Origin: JACQZU01 sp041908165
GTDB taxonomy: Bacteria > Acidobacteriota > Holophagae > Holophagales > Holophagaceae
Direction: 5' to 3'
Length of the DNA: 64,000 bases
NCBI GenBank assembly: GCA_041908165.1
Contig: JAYRFV010000123.1
Coordinates: 5,915 to 69,914 of the forward strand
Under the pieces are notes generated by a model. The model searched no databases, was not told where the DNA came from, and saw only the letters and a list, made by a program, of their open reading frames with translations. Each line of letters opens with the position of its first letter. Within the stretch, counting starts at the first letter, position 1. Below are positions 8,259-20,206 of the stretch, one piece after another. Position numbers and translations under genes: made by a program.

Positions 8259-8303
8259 GGGGGTTCCGCGCTTCGCTTCGCTGCGCGCACACCCCCACAC
8301 CCC
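8259..8303 (+). repeat. Dispersed two-hairpin intergenic repeat, copy 2
   Basis: A GGGGGTTCCGCGC arm, a CTTCGCTTCG loop and a GCGCGC...CACCCCC arm begin 10 bases after the rny stop, followed by a second CCCC run. This matches copies at 2101 and 13861 (inverted). In this copy the second hairpin is the strong terminator at 8306. Confidence 0.55.
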
Positions 8304-8305
8304 AC

Positions 8306-8339
8306 GCAGAAGGCAGGCCAGGCCTGCCTTCTGCCTTTC
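8306..8339 (+). terminator. Rho-independent terminator after rny
   Basis: GCAGAAGGCAGGCC (8306-8319) and GGCCTGCCTTCTGC (8321-8334) form a perfect 14-bp inverted repeat with a one-base centre, followed by CTTTC. It separates rny from the next gene. Confidence 0.8.
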
Positions 8340-8397
8340 AATGGGAATCGCCTCGGATGTTGGGCACTAGAATGGATCGCAGCTCCGGAGGGTCCGC

Positions 8398-8697
8398 ATG
8401 ATCACCTATGAGGTCAGCGTCGAGGTCGAGCCCTACCTGGCGGACAGCTACCAGCGCTACATGGTGCTCAAGCACATCCCCGAGATCCTCTCCACCGGCT
8501 GCTTCTCGAAGATCGCCTTCGAACGCTCGACGCCGGGCCGCTTCCGCACCCGCTACCAGGCCGAGGACCGGGAGGGCCTGGACCGCTACCTGGACGAGCA
8601 CACCGCGCGCTTCCGGGAGGACTTCCTCCGCCACTTCCCGGAGGGGACCTCGGTCCGGCGCGAAACCTGGGAGGGGCTCGAGCGCTGGGGCGGCTGA
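8398..8697 (+). CDS. DUF4286 family protein
   Basis: This 99-residue cytoplasmic protein has no known reaction. MITYEVSVEVEPYLADSYQRYMVLKH and the pattern RFRTRYQAEDREGLDRYLDEHTARFREDFLRHFP fit the small DUF4286 family, which resembles antibiotic-monooxygenase-like ferredoxin folds. The ATG at 8398 follows GGAGGG. It appears to be a single-gene unit between the rny terminator and a convergent histidine kinase gene 25 bases away. Confidence 0.8.
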   Translation: MITYEVSVEVEPYLADSYQRYMVLKHIPEILSTGCFSKIAFERSTPGRFRTRYQAEDREGLDRYLDEHTARFREDFLRHFPEGTSVRRETWEGLERWGG

Positions 8698-8722
8698 GCC
8701 CCGGGCGGACCCGGGACCCCCT

Positions 8723-11059
8723 TCAGGCGGGTTTCAGGAGCCGGGTGATCGCGCTCAGCAGCTGCGGGGTGGCGAAGGGCTTGCCCAGGATCCTCAAGCG
8801 CGGGTCCTGGTCCTGGATCTCCCGCATCCCTTCCAGGCCGTAGCCGCTCACGACCAGGACGGGAATCGGACCGCCGAGGGCGCGGATCCTCGCCACGAGT
8901 TCCAGCCCGGTGCACCGGGGCATGCGCTGGTCGGTGATCAGCAGGTCGAAGGCGCCCTGCTGCCAGGCGCGGAAGCCGTCCTCGCCGTCCACCGCCAGGC
9001 CGACCTCCGCACCGTGGAGGCCGAGCAGCTCGGACATGGTCTCGCGCACCAGGGGCTCGTCGTCCACCAGCAGGATCCGCGCCCCGGCCAGCAGCGCGGC
9101 CGGGCGCGGATCCCGCGTGCTGGCCGCATCGGAGGACGCCAGCTCCGGCCGCCCCGGCAGCACGATGCTGAACCGCGTTCCCTGGCCCACCTGGCTGGAC
9201 ACGGAAATGGTCCCCCGGTGGGCCTGGACGATCCCGTGCACCATCGACAGGCCGAGGCCGGTGCCCTTCCCGACCTCCTTCGTGGTGAAGAAGGGCTCGA
9301 AGATGTGGGGCAGGGCCGCGGCGGGGATGCCTTGCCCGGAATCCTCGACCTCCAGCACCAGCGTCTCGCCGGGGCCGCGCCGGGTCGAGATGCGCAGCGT
9401 CCCCCCGCCGGGCATCGCGTCGCGGGCGTTCACCGCCAGGTTCATCAGCACCTGCTCGATCCCGATGCGTTCGGCGATCACCGGCGGCAGGAGCGGCTCG
9501 AGCTGGAGCTTCAGGTCCACCGTGCCGCCGAGCACCCGGCCGATCAGGAGGGCGGCGTCCTCGACCGCGAGGTTGAGGTCCAGCGGACGCACGTCGGGCT
9601 TGACGTGGTGGGTGAAGGCGAGCAGCGAGCGGATCATCTCGGCGCTGCGGTGCGCGGCTTCCGCCGACCGGTCCAGGCGGCGCAGGCCGGGGTGGTCCGG
9701 GGGGAGCTGCTCCCGGACCAGCTCCAGCTGCCCGAGGATCGCCACCAGCTGGTTGTTGATGTCGTGGGCGATGCCCCCGGCGAGCGTGCCGACGGTCTCG
9801 AGCCGCTGCCGGTGCTCGGACTGCCGGCGCTGGTCCTCGGCCCGGGTGCGCTCCCGCCCGGCCTCGTGGAGGGCCTCGCCGAGGGCGCAGAACTCGAGGA
9901 TGCCGCTCGACAGGGGTTCGGGGACCCCGCCTGAACGCAGCACGCCCGCGGCGTCCGTCAGGGCCTTCAGGGGGAGGTCGACGCGGCGGCTGAGGCGGAC
10001 CACCCGGAAGGTCGCGAAGCCCAGGCAGGCCGTCCCGACCAGGGCCAGGATCGCCAGCGGGACCCGGGCCGGGGCGTAGAGGACCGAGGTGGGGACCAGG
10101 TAGTGGAGCTTCCAGCGGCTGCCCTCCAGGAACCGGGCCTGCTCCACGAAACCCAGGTAGCGGGTGCCTTCGTGGCGGAAGGTGATTGCGGATTCACCGG
10201 CGTCGCGGCCCTTCCAGGCCGTGCCGAGGGCGTGGAAGGCGCCCTGGAATTCCGGCCCGACCTGGCGAAGGAAGGCCCTGCTGCGGGCCTCGACGGTCGC
10301 AAGGTCCGGCGAGCGGGGCAGGACCAGGGCCCGGCCTTCGCCGTCGGTCAGCAGGAGCTTGCCCGGACCGAGCCGGGCGTCCCACATGCGGCCGGTCAGC
10401 TCCTCGAGGTAGGCGTCCACGCTCAGGATGCCGCGCAGGGTGCCGTCCCCGGTCCGGAACGGGACCATGTAGGTCAGGCCCTGGCTGTCGCTGCCGAAGA
10501 AGGGATAGGGCTCGACCCACTGGGGACCATAGGCGCGCAGCCCCAGCACGTACCAGGGCCGGGTCGCCGGATCCAGGAAGGCGGGCTCCCAGCGGGACGT
10601 GTCCAGGGTGACGCCGGCCTCCCGGAAGCGCCGCTGCATCAGCCGGCCCTCGCGGCGCTCGAACAGGTAGGTGATCCAGGCTCCGCGCAGCCCGGAGGCC
10701 TCCCGCGGCCCGCGGGTCAGCAGCAGCCCCTTGCCCTGCGGCGTGTGCAGGAAGACGCCCGCCACCAGGCCGTTCTTCTCGACCAGCGGCAGGACCAGGG
10801 CTTCGACCCGCTCGGGCCGGTCCAGGTCGATGAGCTGGGAGCCCCACCAGTCCCGCACCGACAGGCCCAGCTGCTGGGACTGCTGGAACCCGTGCTGCAG
10901 TTCCTTCTCCAGCGAGCCCACCAGGTCGCGGGCCCGCTGGTCGCCGTTCCGCTCCAGCAGGGACAGCGTTCCCAGCGTGAACACGGCGCACACCACGCCC
11001 AGGGTGGCGCCGACCATGGTCAGCAGGTCCCGGAGGAGCAGTCGGCGGATGGGCAGCAT
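8723..11059 (-). CDS. Hybrid sensor histidine kinase with C-terminal receiver
   Basis: A 778-residue two-component sensor. The N-terminal membrane helix (about 12-33) and a second helix (VPLAILALVGTACLGFATF) bracket a ~300-residue extracytoplasmic region that looks like a double-Cache sensor (AFLDPATRPWYVLGLRAYGPQWVEPY). Next come a HisKA domain with the phospho-acceptor motif GGIAHDINNQ, an ATPase domain (NLAVNARDAM, GQGIP, GTGLGLSMV) and a receiver with the acceptor Asp in DLLITDQRMP. The ligand is unknown. The gene starts 52 bases after alaS on the same strand and has no good ribosome-binding site, so the start is uncertain by a few codons. A hybrid kinase with a terminal receiver usually passes phosphate on to a separate regulator, not seen here. 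Confidence 0.9.
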   Translation of the reverse strand: MLPIRRLLLRDLLTMVGATLGVVCAVFTLGTLSLLERNGDQRARDLVGSLEKELQHGFQQSQQLGLSVRDWWGSQLIDLDRPERVEALVLPLVEKNGLVAGVFLHTPQGKGLLLTRGPREASGLRGAWITYLFERREGRLMQRRFREAGVTLDTSRWEPAFLDPATRPWYVLGLRAYGPQWVEPYPFFGSDSQGLTYMVPFRTGDGTLRGILSVDAYLEELTGRMWDARLGPGKLLLTDGEGRALVLPRSPDLATVEARSRAFLRQVGPEFQGAFHALGTAWKGRDAGESAITFRHEGTRYLGFVEQARFLEGSRWKLHYLVPTSVLYAPARVPLAILALVGTACLGFATFRVVRLSRRVDLPLKALTDAAGVLRSGGVPEPLSSGILEFCALGEALHEAGRERTRAEDQRRQSEHRQRLETVGTLAGGIAHDINNQLVAILGQLELVREQLPPDHPGLRRLDRSAEAAHRSAEMIRSLLAFTHHVKPDVRPLDLNLAVEDAALLIGRVLGGTVDLKLQLEPLLPPVIAERIGIEQVLMNLAVNARDAMPGGGTLRISTRRGPGETLVLEVEDSGQGIPAAALPHIFEPFFTTKEVGKGTGLGLSMVHGIVQAHRGTISVSSQVGQGTRFSIVLPGRPELASSDAASTRDPRPAALLAGARILLVDDEPLVRETMSELLGLHGAEVGLAVDGEDGFRAWQQGAFDLLITDQRMPRCTGLELVARIRALGGPIPVLVVSGYGLEGMREIQDQDPRLRILGKPFATPQLLSAITRLLKPA

Positions 11060-11111
11060 GGGGAGCTGCGTTGAGGATAGCTGCGTCGCGATGCCGGCGG
11101 GGAGGGCTTCC

Positions 11112-13790
<2,679 letters not shown>

Positions 13791-13835
13791 GGTTCCAACC
13801 TTTCCATTCGCCAGGAGGCCCCGCCCCTGGGGAAG

Positions 13836-13911
13836 CCCTGAGCAGGCTTGGCCTGCGAAGGTCGCGGGGGTGCGGGGGTGGGCGCGCAGCGAAGCGGAGC
13901 GCAGAACCCCC
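13836..13911 (-). repeat. Dispersed two-hairpin intergenic repeat, copy 3 (inverted)
   Basis: Read on the minus strand, GGGGGTTCTGCGC, a CCGCTTCGCT loop and GCGCGCCCACCCCC are followed by a second CCCCC run and a GCAGGC-CAA-GCCTGC hairpin (13842-13856). It fills most of the purH-alaS spacer. The TCGCAGGCC-AGCCT stretch matches copy 1 (2146-2160) apart from one base. Confidence 0.55.
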
Positions 13912-13920
13912 GCTGAGAAT

Positions 13921-15465
<1,545 letters not shown>

Positions 15466-15618
15466 CGCGCGTCTCCCAACCCGGCATTCTCCCACGGCCC
15501 TCCCGGGCCGGGAAGCCGCCGGCCGGAACTTCGGACCCGGCCGCCGCACCGGATCGGGGAGCGGAGACTGGCGCCCGGCGGCGAGTTCCGCGATCCTGGA
15601 CATCGGGGGGCCCCGCCC
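15466..15618. other. Divergent intergenic region between purH and the barrel gene
   Basis: These 153 bases are GC-rich. I see no clear promoter hexamers, operators or terminators in them beyond the GGGGGG ribosome-binding stretch before the 15619 start. Confidence 0.5.
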
Positions 15619-16205
15619 ATGAAGACCATCCGACGCACCCTTGCCCTGCTGGCCCTGCTGTCGGTTGGCCGGGGGCTCCAGGCGGAAGATCCCTGGGAAG
15701 GCGGTTTCAAGCTGACCGCAACCACCTTCTCCGGCGCCGAAGCCGCCTACCTGGGCCAGGACCGCGCCTACGGGCTCGCGATCTTCGGCCGCTACCCCCT
15801 CGGCCGGTCGAACGGGCTCGCCTTCGAGGGCGGGTACAAGTTCCTCCCGACCGCCACCCGCACCTCGCCTCCAGCAACTGGGAGGACAAGTCCGACGGCT
15901 ACTACGCCAGCGCGCTCTACCAGCACCGGCTCGGGTTCGAGGGGTTCGCCCTGCAGGGCGGGGTGCGCCTGGCGCAGTACGTCGCCGCCCGCCGCGCCAA
16001 CTTCTTCCCCGGGGACGGCACCTCCGTGCTCACCAAGACCCGGGGCGACTATGCGACCACGGTGAAGCCCATGGTCGGGGCCTGCTACCGGTTGAACGCC
16101 CAGTACGCCCTGGAGCTGAACCTGGTCTCCACCGAGATGAAGAACGTCCAGGGCGAGGCCAAGTCCGGGGTCATGGTGGAGCTGGCCCTGCTGGTCCACT
16201 TGTAA
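15619..16205 (+). pseudogene. Outer-membrane beta-barrel-like protein interrupted by a frameshift
   Basis: The gene begins with a clear signal peptide (MKTIRRTLALLALLSVGRGLQA) followed by barrel-like alternation (FKLTATTFSGAEAAYLG, GLAFEGGYKFLP). In the starting frame sense ends at about 15863. It resumes in another frame from about 15864 as LASSNWEDKSDGYYASALYQH and runs to the stop at 16205, ending in a typical VMVELALLVHL strand. One base appears missing near 15862-15868. The joined protein would be about 195 residues. It may be a recent pseudogene or an assembly error. The function is unknown, but the architecture suggests a small outer-membrane or periplasmic barrel. Confidence 0.65.
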
Positions 16206-16247
16206 GGTTCTGCGGGCGTCCTGCCGATCCGGTTCGTGGAGGCGTCC

Positions 16248-16589
16248 ATGAGCGTGCAGGTGGAGGTCCAGTTCAAGGTTGCCCACACCCTGGAGCAGCT
16301 GCGGGAGGAATTCGTCCGCCGCGGCCACATCCCCGACTGGAAGGTGATGGAGGGCACCGAGTCCCGGCCGGAGCTGTTCTTCGAGGACCGGGTCGTGAGC
16401 TGGGACCTCAGCAGCGAGCAGGACCGCTACGCCTGGTTCGTGTTCTCCCTGGAGGCCACCGGCGAGCTGCGCCGGCGCGTGGTGATCCACAACGTGATCC
16501 AGCCCGGGGTCTCCCTGGACCACCCGGACCTGGGCCGCTTCCTCCAGTTCTGCCGCGAATGCCTCATCGCCTCGCCCCGGGCGCGCTGA
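16248..16589 (+). CDS. Hypothetical protein, 113 residues
   Basis: The ATG at 16248 was chosen over an in-frame GTG at 16236 because GGAGG (16238-16242) sits 5 bases before it. The product MSVQVEVQFKVAHTLEQLREEF... is soluble and mixed alpha/beta, and contains WDLSSEQDRYAWFVFSLEA. I do not recognise the family. It lies between the barrel gene and nuoG on the same strand, 42 bases after the barrel stop. Confidence 0.7.
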   Translation: MSVQVEVQFKVAHTLEQLREEFVRRGHIPDWKVMEGTESRPELFFEDRVVSWDLSSEQDRYAWFVFSLEATGELRRRVVIHNVIQPGVSLDHPDLGRFLQFCRECLIASPRAR

Positions 16590-16647
16590 AGCTTGCTGAG
16601 GGCCCCCCTCCTGCCCCATCCTGATCCTTCAGAGTCGGGGTAAGGCC

Positions 16648-18102
16648 ATGCCCAAGCTGAAGATCAACGACGTCGAACTGGATGCTCCGGCAGGGGCCAT
16701 GGTCCTCGACCTGTGCAAGCAGGCCGGCATCGACATCCCCCACTACTGCTACCACCCGGCCTTGAGCCCGGTGGCCACCTGCCGCATGTGCATGGTGGAG
16801 ATCAAGGGCCAGCCCAAGCTGGCGACCAGCTGCACCACCACCGTGCCGCCGCCGCCGCGGGACAACCCCGACGCGGTGGTGATGGAGGTCTTCACCAACT
16901 CCCCGGCGGTCGCCGACGCCCGCACCGCGGTCATGGACTTCCTGCTGATGAACCACCCCCTCGACTGCCCGATCTGCGACCAGGCCGGCGAGTGCAAGCT
17001 GCAGGACTACAGCTACGCCTACGGCAGCGGCGACAGCCGCATGGTCGAGCCGAAGCGCCGCTACCGCTACGAGGACCTGGGCGCCAAGATCGTCATCGAC
17101 AAGAACCGCTGCATCCACTGCACCCGCTGCGTGCGCTTCACCCGCGAGGTCAGCGGGGGCGGCGAGCTGACCGTGGCCCAGCGCGGCTCCCATCTTGAAG
17201 TCACCACCTATGCCGGCAAGAGCCTGGACCACAACCGCTGGGCCGGCAACGTGGTCGACCTCTGCCCGGTCGGCGCCCTCACCAGCCGCGAATTCCGCTT
17301 CAGCAAGCGGGTCTGGTACCTGAAGCCGGTGCCCACCATCAGCCGCTACTCCGCGGTCGCCAGCCCGATCTGGGCCGACGTCGACCAGAACAGGGTCTGG
17401 CGGTTCCGGCCGCGGCCGCTGGAGGGCCGCTTCGAGACCTTCTTCCTGCACGACGAGGAGCGCCACGCCTACGCCGGCTACAACCTCGACCCGTCGCAGC
17501 GGCTGATGAAGCCGCGGCTGGGGGCGGCCGAGGCCGGGCTGGAGGAGGTCGGGTCCGCCCTCGCCGGCGCCGGCCGGGTGGCGGTCGTCGGCCAGGGGAC
17601 CTTCGGAAACCTGGCCGCCGAGGCCCTCGGCGAACTGGCCTCGGAGGAGGGCTGGCGCTTCGGCAGCGGCGAGAAGCACTACCCCATCGAGAACCCGAAG
17701 CTGCAGTCCAGCGCCGACGGGATCTACAACCGGCGCGGCTTCACCGAGCGCGGCTACCGCTTCGGCCTGCTCGACACCCTGCAGGGGATGGTGGACAGCG
17801 GGCTGGTGAAGGCGCTGGTGATCCTCCACGACCACGCGTTCTCCAGCGCCAAGGAGACCGAGCGGCTGCAGGCCCTGGTCAAGGCCGTGCCCTTCAGCCT
17901 CGTGCTCGAGGTCGCCTCCTCCGAACTGGGACGCGCGGCGAGCGCCCAGGTGCCGGTCGCCACCCTGCTCGAGGAGAGCGACACGGTCACCACCCACGAC
18001 GGCGAACCGCGCCCCTACCAGCGTGCCCTTGTGGCGCCCCGGGGCGTCCTGAGCGCCGCCCAGGTGGCGGCGGAACTCGCGAAAGCCGCCGTCCCGGCCT
18101 GA
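16648..18102 (+). CDS. nuoG: NADH-quinone oxidoreductase subunit G-like iron-sulfur protein, short and isolated
   Basis: NuoG is the iron-sulfur arm of complex I that carries electrons from NADH dehydrogenase to the membrane part. Residues 1-80 form a 2Fe-2S ferredoxin (Cys34, 45, 48, 62). A His-Cys3 4Fe-4S motif follows (His103, Cys107, 110, 116), then a further cluster motif (Cys155, 158, 161 and 206). After that a reduced molybdopterin-type domain without visible Cys ligands ends at residue 484; many NuoG are 700-900 residues. No other nuo gene lies in the window. It could also serve a related hydrogenase or NADH-dependent complex. Confidence 0.85.
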   Translation: MPKLKINDVELDAPAGAMVLDLCKQAGIDIPHYCYHPALSPVATCRMCMVEIKGQPKLATSCTTTVPPPPRDNPDAVVMEVFTNSPAVADARTAVMDFLLMNHPLDCPICDQAGECKLQDYSYAYGSGDSRMVEPKRRYRYEDLGAKIVIDKNRCIHCTRCVRFTREVSGGGELTVAQRGSHLEVTTYAGKSLDHNRWAGNVVDLCPVGALTSREFRFSKRVWYLKPVPTISRYSAVASPIWADVDQNRVWRFRPRPLEGRFETFFLHDEERHAYAGYNLDPSQRLMKPRLGAAEAGLEEVGSALAGAGRVAVVGQGTFGNLAAEALGELASEEGWRFGSGEKHYPIENPKLQSSADGIYNRRGFTERGYRFGLLDTLQGMVDSGLVKALVILHDHAFSSAKETERLQALVKAVPFSLVLEVASSELGRAASAQVPVATLLEESDTVTTHDGEPRPYQRALVAPRGVLSAAQVAAELAKAAVPA

Positions 18103-18479
18103 TGCCCTCGGCCCTGCTCGTCGCCTACGACGCCGAGTGCGGGCCCCTCTGCCGGCTGGTGGACTGGGCCGGCGCCCGCGACCGCCACGGCCGGCTGGTG
18201 TTCTTCCCGCTGCAGAACCCCGAGCTGGTGAAGCTGGCGCCGGAACTGGCCGGCCGGACCCTGCATGGCGAGGTGCACGGCCTGGACCTGGCGGACCGGC
18301 GGATCCGGAGCGGGTCCGAGCTGCTTCCGGCCCTGCTCGGGCGGCTGCCGGGCTGGTCCTGGGTGGCGCCGCTGCTGCGCCTGCCCGGGCCCTGCCAGCT
18401 CCTGGCCTGGGCCTGGCGCCGGCGGCTGGACCCGCACCGCCTGCGCCGCGGCCGCCAGCCCTTCCAGGACCGGTTCTGA
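18102..18479 (+). CDS. DCC-family (DUF393) thiol-disulfide oxidoreductase-like protein
   Basis: A 125-residue protein opening with a strand and a two-cysteine motif (LLVAYDAECGPLCRLVDW), the DxxCxxxC arrangement of the DCC family, followed by LVFFPLQNPE and a C-terminal hydrophobic helix pair. The catalytic role of this family is not established. It overlaps the nuoG stop (TGATG) and so is translationally coupled to it. Confidence 0.75.
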   Translation: MPSALLVAYDAECGPLCRLVDWAGARDRHGRLVFFPLQNPELVKLAPELAGRTLHGEVHGLDLADRRIRSGSELLPALLGRLPGWSWVAPLLRLPGPCQLLAWAWRRRLDPHRLRRGRQPFQDRF

Positions 18480-18492
18480 CGGTTCGGGCAGA

Positions 18493-19236
18493 ATGGCGGG
18501 GATGTCCCTCGAATCCCGCCTGAGCGCCTGGCTCGTCGCCTACCTGACCGCCGAGGTCAAGCTGCAGACCCGCCGGGTCCGCTGGGAACCCGCCCTGCTC
18601 AAGGGCCAGCTGCGTCCCGGGGACGTGGTGCTGGTGGAGGGCCACGCCCGGATCAGCCAGGTGATCATGTACCTGACGCAGAGCTCCTGGAGCCACGCCG
18701 CCCTCTACGTGGGCGACGCCCTGCTCCGCTGGGGCGGGCCGGCCGCCGAGGCCGCCCTCCAGCGCTTCGGCCCGGAGGCGGCGCACCTGCTGGTGGAGAG
18801 CGACCTGCGCGAAGGCGTGATCTACGTGCCGATCGGCAAGTACCAGGAGCACAACCTCCGCATCTGCCGTCCGCGCGGGCTGGCGCCCGAGGCGCTGGAG
18901 CGGGTGCTCGCCGAGGTGTTCCGCCACCTGGGCGTGCGCTACGACCGCCGCAACATCTTCGACCTGGCGCGCTACCTCACCCCCTTCCACCTGCTGCCCC
19001 GGCGCTTCCGCCGCCGGCCCCTGTACCTGGGCAGCTCCAGCAGCCGCGAGATCATCTGCTCGGCGCTCCTGGCCAAGGCCTTCCACAAGGCCGGATACCC
19101 CATCGAACCGCCGGTGCCGGGCGGCGAGGGCCGCGGCCTGGTCCAGCGCCACCCGAGCTACATCATGCCCCGGGACTTCGACCTCTCCGCCCAGTTCGAG
19201 ATCGTGAAGTCCTACCTGCCGGCGCTCACCGGCTGA
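18493..19236 (+). CDS. Permuted papain-like (YiiX/YaeF, C92-type) amidase domain protein
   Basis: This 247-residue protein has the family order: LRPGDVVLVEG, then a histidine in SWSHAALYVGD, and the nucleophile-region cysteine later in EIICSALLAKAF. These are the His/Cys pair of permuted NlpC/P60-like enzymes. Members of this group act on lipid-linked or peptide amide substrates, but the substrate here is unknown. Starts at 18493 and 18502 are both possible. Its 3' end overlaps the convergent acyltransferase gene by 25 bases. Confidence 0.75.
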   Translation: MAGMSLESRLSAWLVAYLTAEVKLQTRRVRWEPALLKGQLRPGDVVLVEGHARISQVIMYLTQSSWSHAALYVGDALLRWGGPAAEAALQRFGPEAAHLLVESDLREGVIYVPIGKYQEHNLRICRPRGLAPEALERVLAEVFRHLGVRYDRRNIFDLARYLTPFHLLPRRFRRRPLYLGSSSSREIICSALLAKAFHKAGYPIEPPVPGGEGRGLVQRHPSYIMPRDFDLSAQFEIVKSYLPALTG

Positions 19237-20180
19237 TCCGCCCGCCGCAGCGGATCGTCCCAGAACGGATAGAAGCAGTACCACTGGTCCGGGTGCTCCC
19301 GCACCAGGTCCTCCAGCCGCGCCACGTAGCGGCGGATGCCGGCCTCGATCGAGGCCTGGCGGTCGCCGCGCTCGCCCGACACCTGGATCGGCTCGAAGAA
19401 GCGGGCGTGGAAACGGCCGTCCGCGTCGGTGAAGAAGACCGTCGTCACCACCGCCGCCCCGGTCATGGCCGCCAGCTCCCAGGGGCCGCGGGGGAAGAAG
19501 GCCTCGCGGCCGAAGAAGGGCACCGCCAGCCCGTTCAGGCTGAAGTCCCGGTCGCCCTGCATGCCCACCAGGCCGCCCTCGCGGAGCACCTTCACCAGGG
19601 GCAGGGTGGCGAAGCCGCTGCCGCCCACCGGCACGCCGACCACCCCGCCCTGGCTGCGGATCCGGTCGCGCAGGCGCTCCACCGCGGCGAACCGGTCCGG
19701 CTTGTAGACCGCGTGGACCTTGAGGTCCCAGAGCTTGAGCAGCAGCCCGCCCAGCTCGAAGTTGCCGGCGTGGGCGGTGAGCAGCACCACCCCCCTGCCA
19801 GCAGCGCGGGAGGCGTGGAAGTGCTCGGTGCCCGCCACCTCGACGAAGTTGTCGGCCCCCTCCTGCAGCGGTTTCTGGCCGTAGAAGAAGAAGTCCACCC
19901 AGGCGTAGGCGTGGTTCTTCATGATCCGCAGGGCCATCGCCGCCACCCGCGGGTGCTCCACGGGCAGCCCCAGCACCTGGGCGACGTTGCCCTTCACCGC
20001 GTCCAGGTACTTGGGCCGGCAGCGGATGAACCCGTGGATGATGTTGTCGGCGATGTCGTAGCCCCGCGACCGCCGGCTGAAGGTCCGCGCCGCGAACAGG
20101 AACAGCGGGAATAGGCTGCCGAAGACCCCCGCATAGACGAGGTCGAGAAGCCGCGATCCGCTCTGCATCCGGTCCTGCAT
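19212..20180 (-). CDS. Lysophospholipid/lipid A acyltransferase (LpxL/HtrB family)
   Basis: A 322-residue inner-membrane acyltransferase. The N-terminal hydrophobic segment (LDLVYAGVFGSLFPLFLFAA) is followed by the catalytic His-x4-Glu motif TAHAGNFE and later acceptor-site segments (GMQGDRD, PVPFFGREAFFPRGPWELA). LpxL/LpxM proteins add secondary acyl chains to Kdo2-lipid A, consistent with an LPS-containing outer membrane. Some relatives act on other lipids. It lies 26 bases downstream of rsgA on the same strand. Confidence 0.88.
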   Translation of the reverse strand: MQDRMQSGSRLLDLVYAGVFGSLFPLFLFAARTFSRRSRGYDIADNIIHGFIRCRPKYLDAVKGNVAQVLGLPVEHPRVAAMALRIMKNHAYAWVDFFFYGQKPLQEGADNFVEVAGTEHFHASRAAGRGVVLLTAHAGNFELGGLLLKLWDLKVHAVYKPDRFAAVERLRDRIRSQGGVVGVPVGGSGFATLPLVKVLREGGLVGMQGDRDFSLNGLAVPFFGREAFFPRGPWELAAMTGAAVVTTVFFTDADGRFHARFFEPIQVSGERGDRQASIEAGIRRYVARLEDLVREHPDQWYCFYPFWDDPLRRADQPVSAGR

Positions 20181-20206
20181 GGGTCAACCTTGCCAGACCG
20201 CGAGGG

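Noticed and set aside
16236..16247. GTG at 16236 as the start of the hypothetical gene
   Set aside because: The GGAGG at 16238-16242 is well placed for the ATG at 16248, and would lie inside the coding region if GTG were used.
19212..19236. 25-base 3' overlap of the amidase and acyltransferase genes as a regulatory antisense region
   Set aside because: Short convergent overlaps are common in dense genomes; no terminator or other signal supports a special role.
16564..20187. A 1207-codon minus-strand open frame spanning nuoG, the DCC gene, the amidase gene and the acyltransferase region
   Set aside because: It crosses several well-supported genes in other frames and shows no domain of its own.
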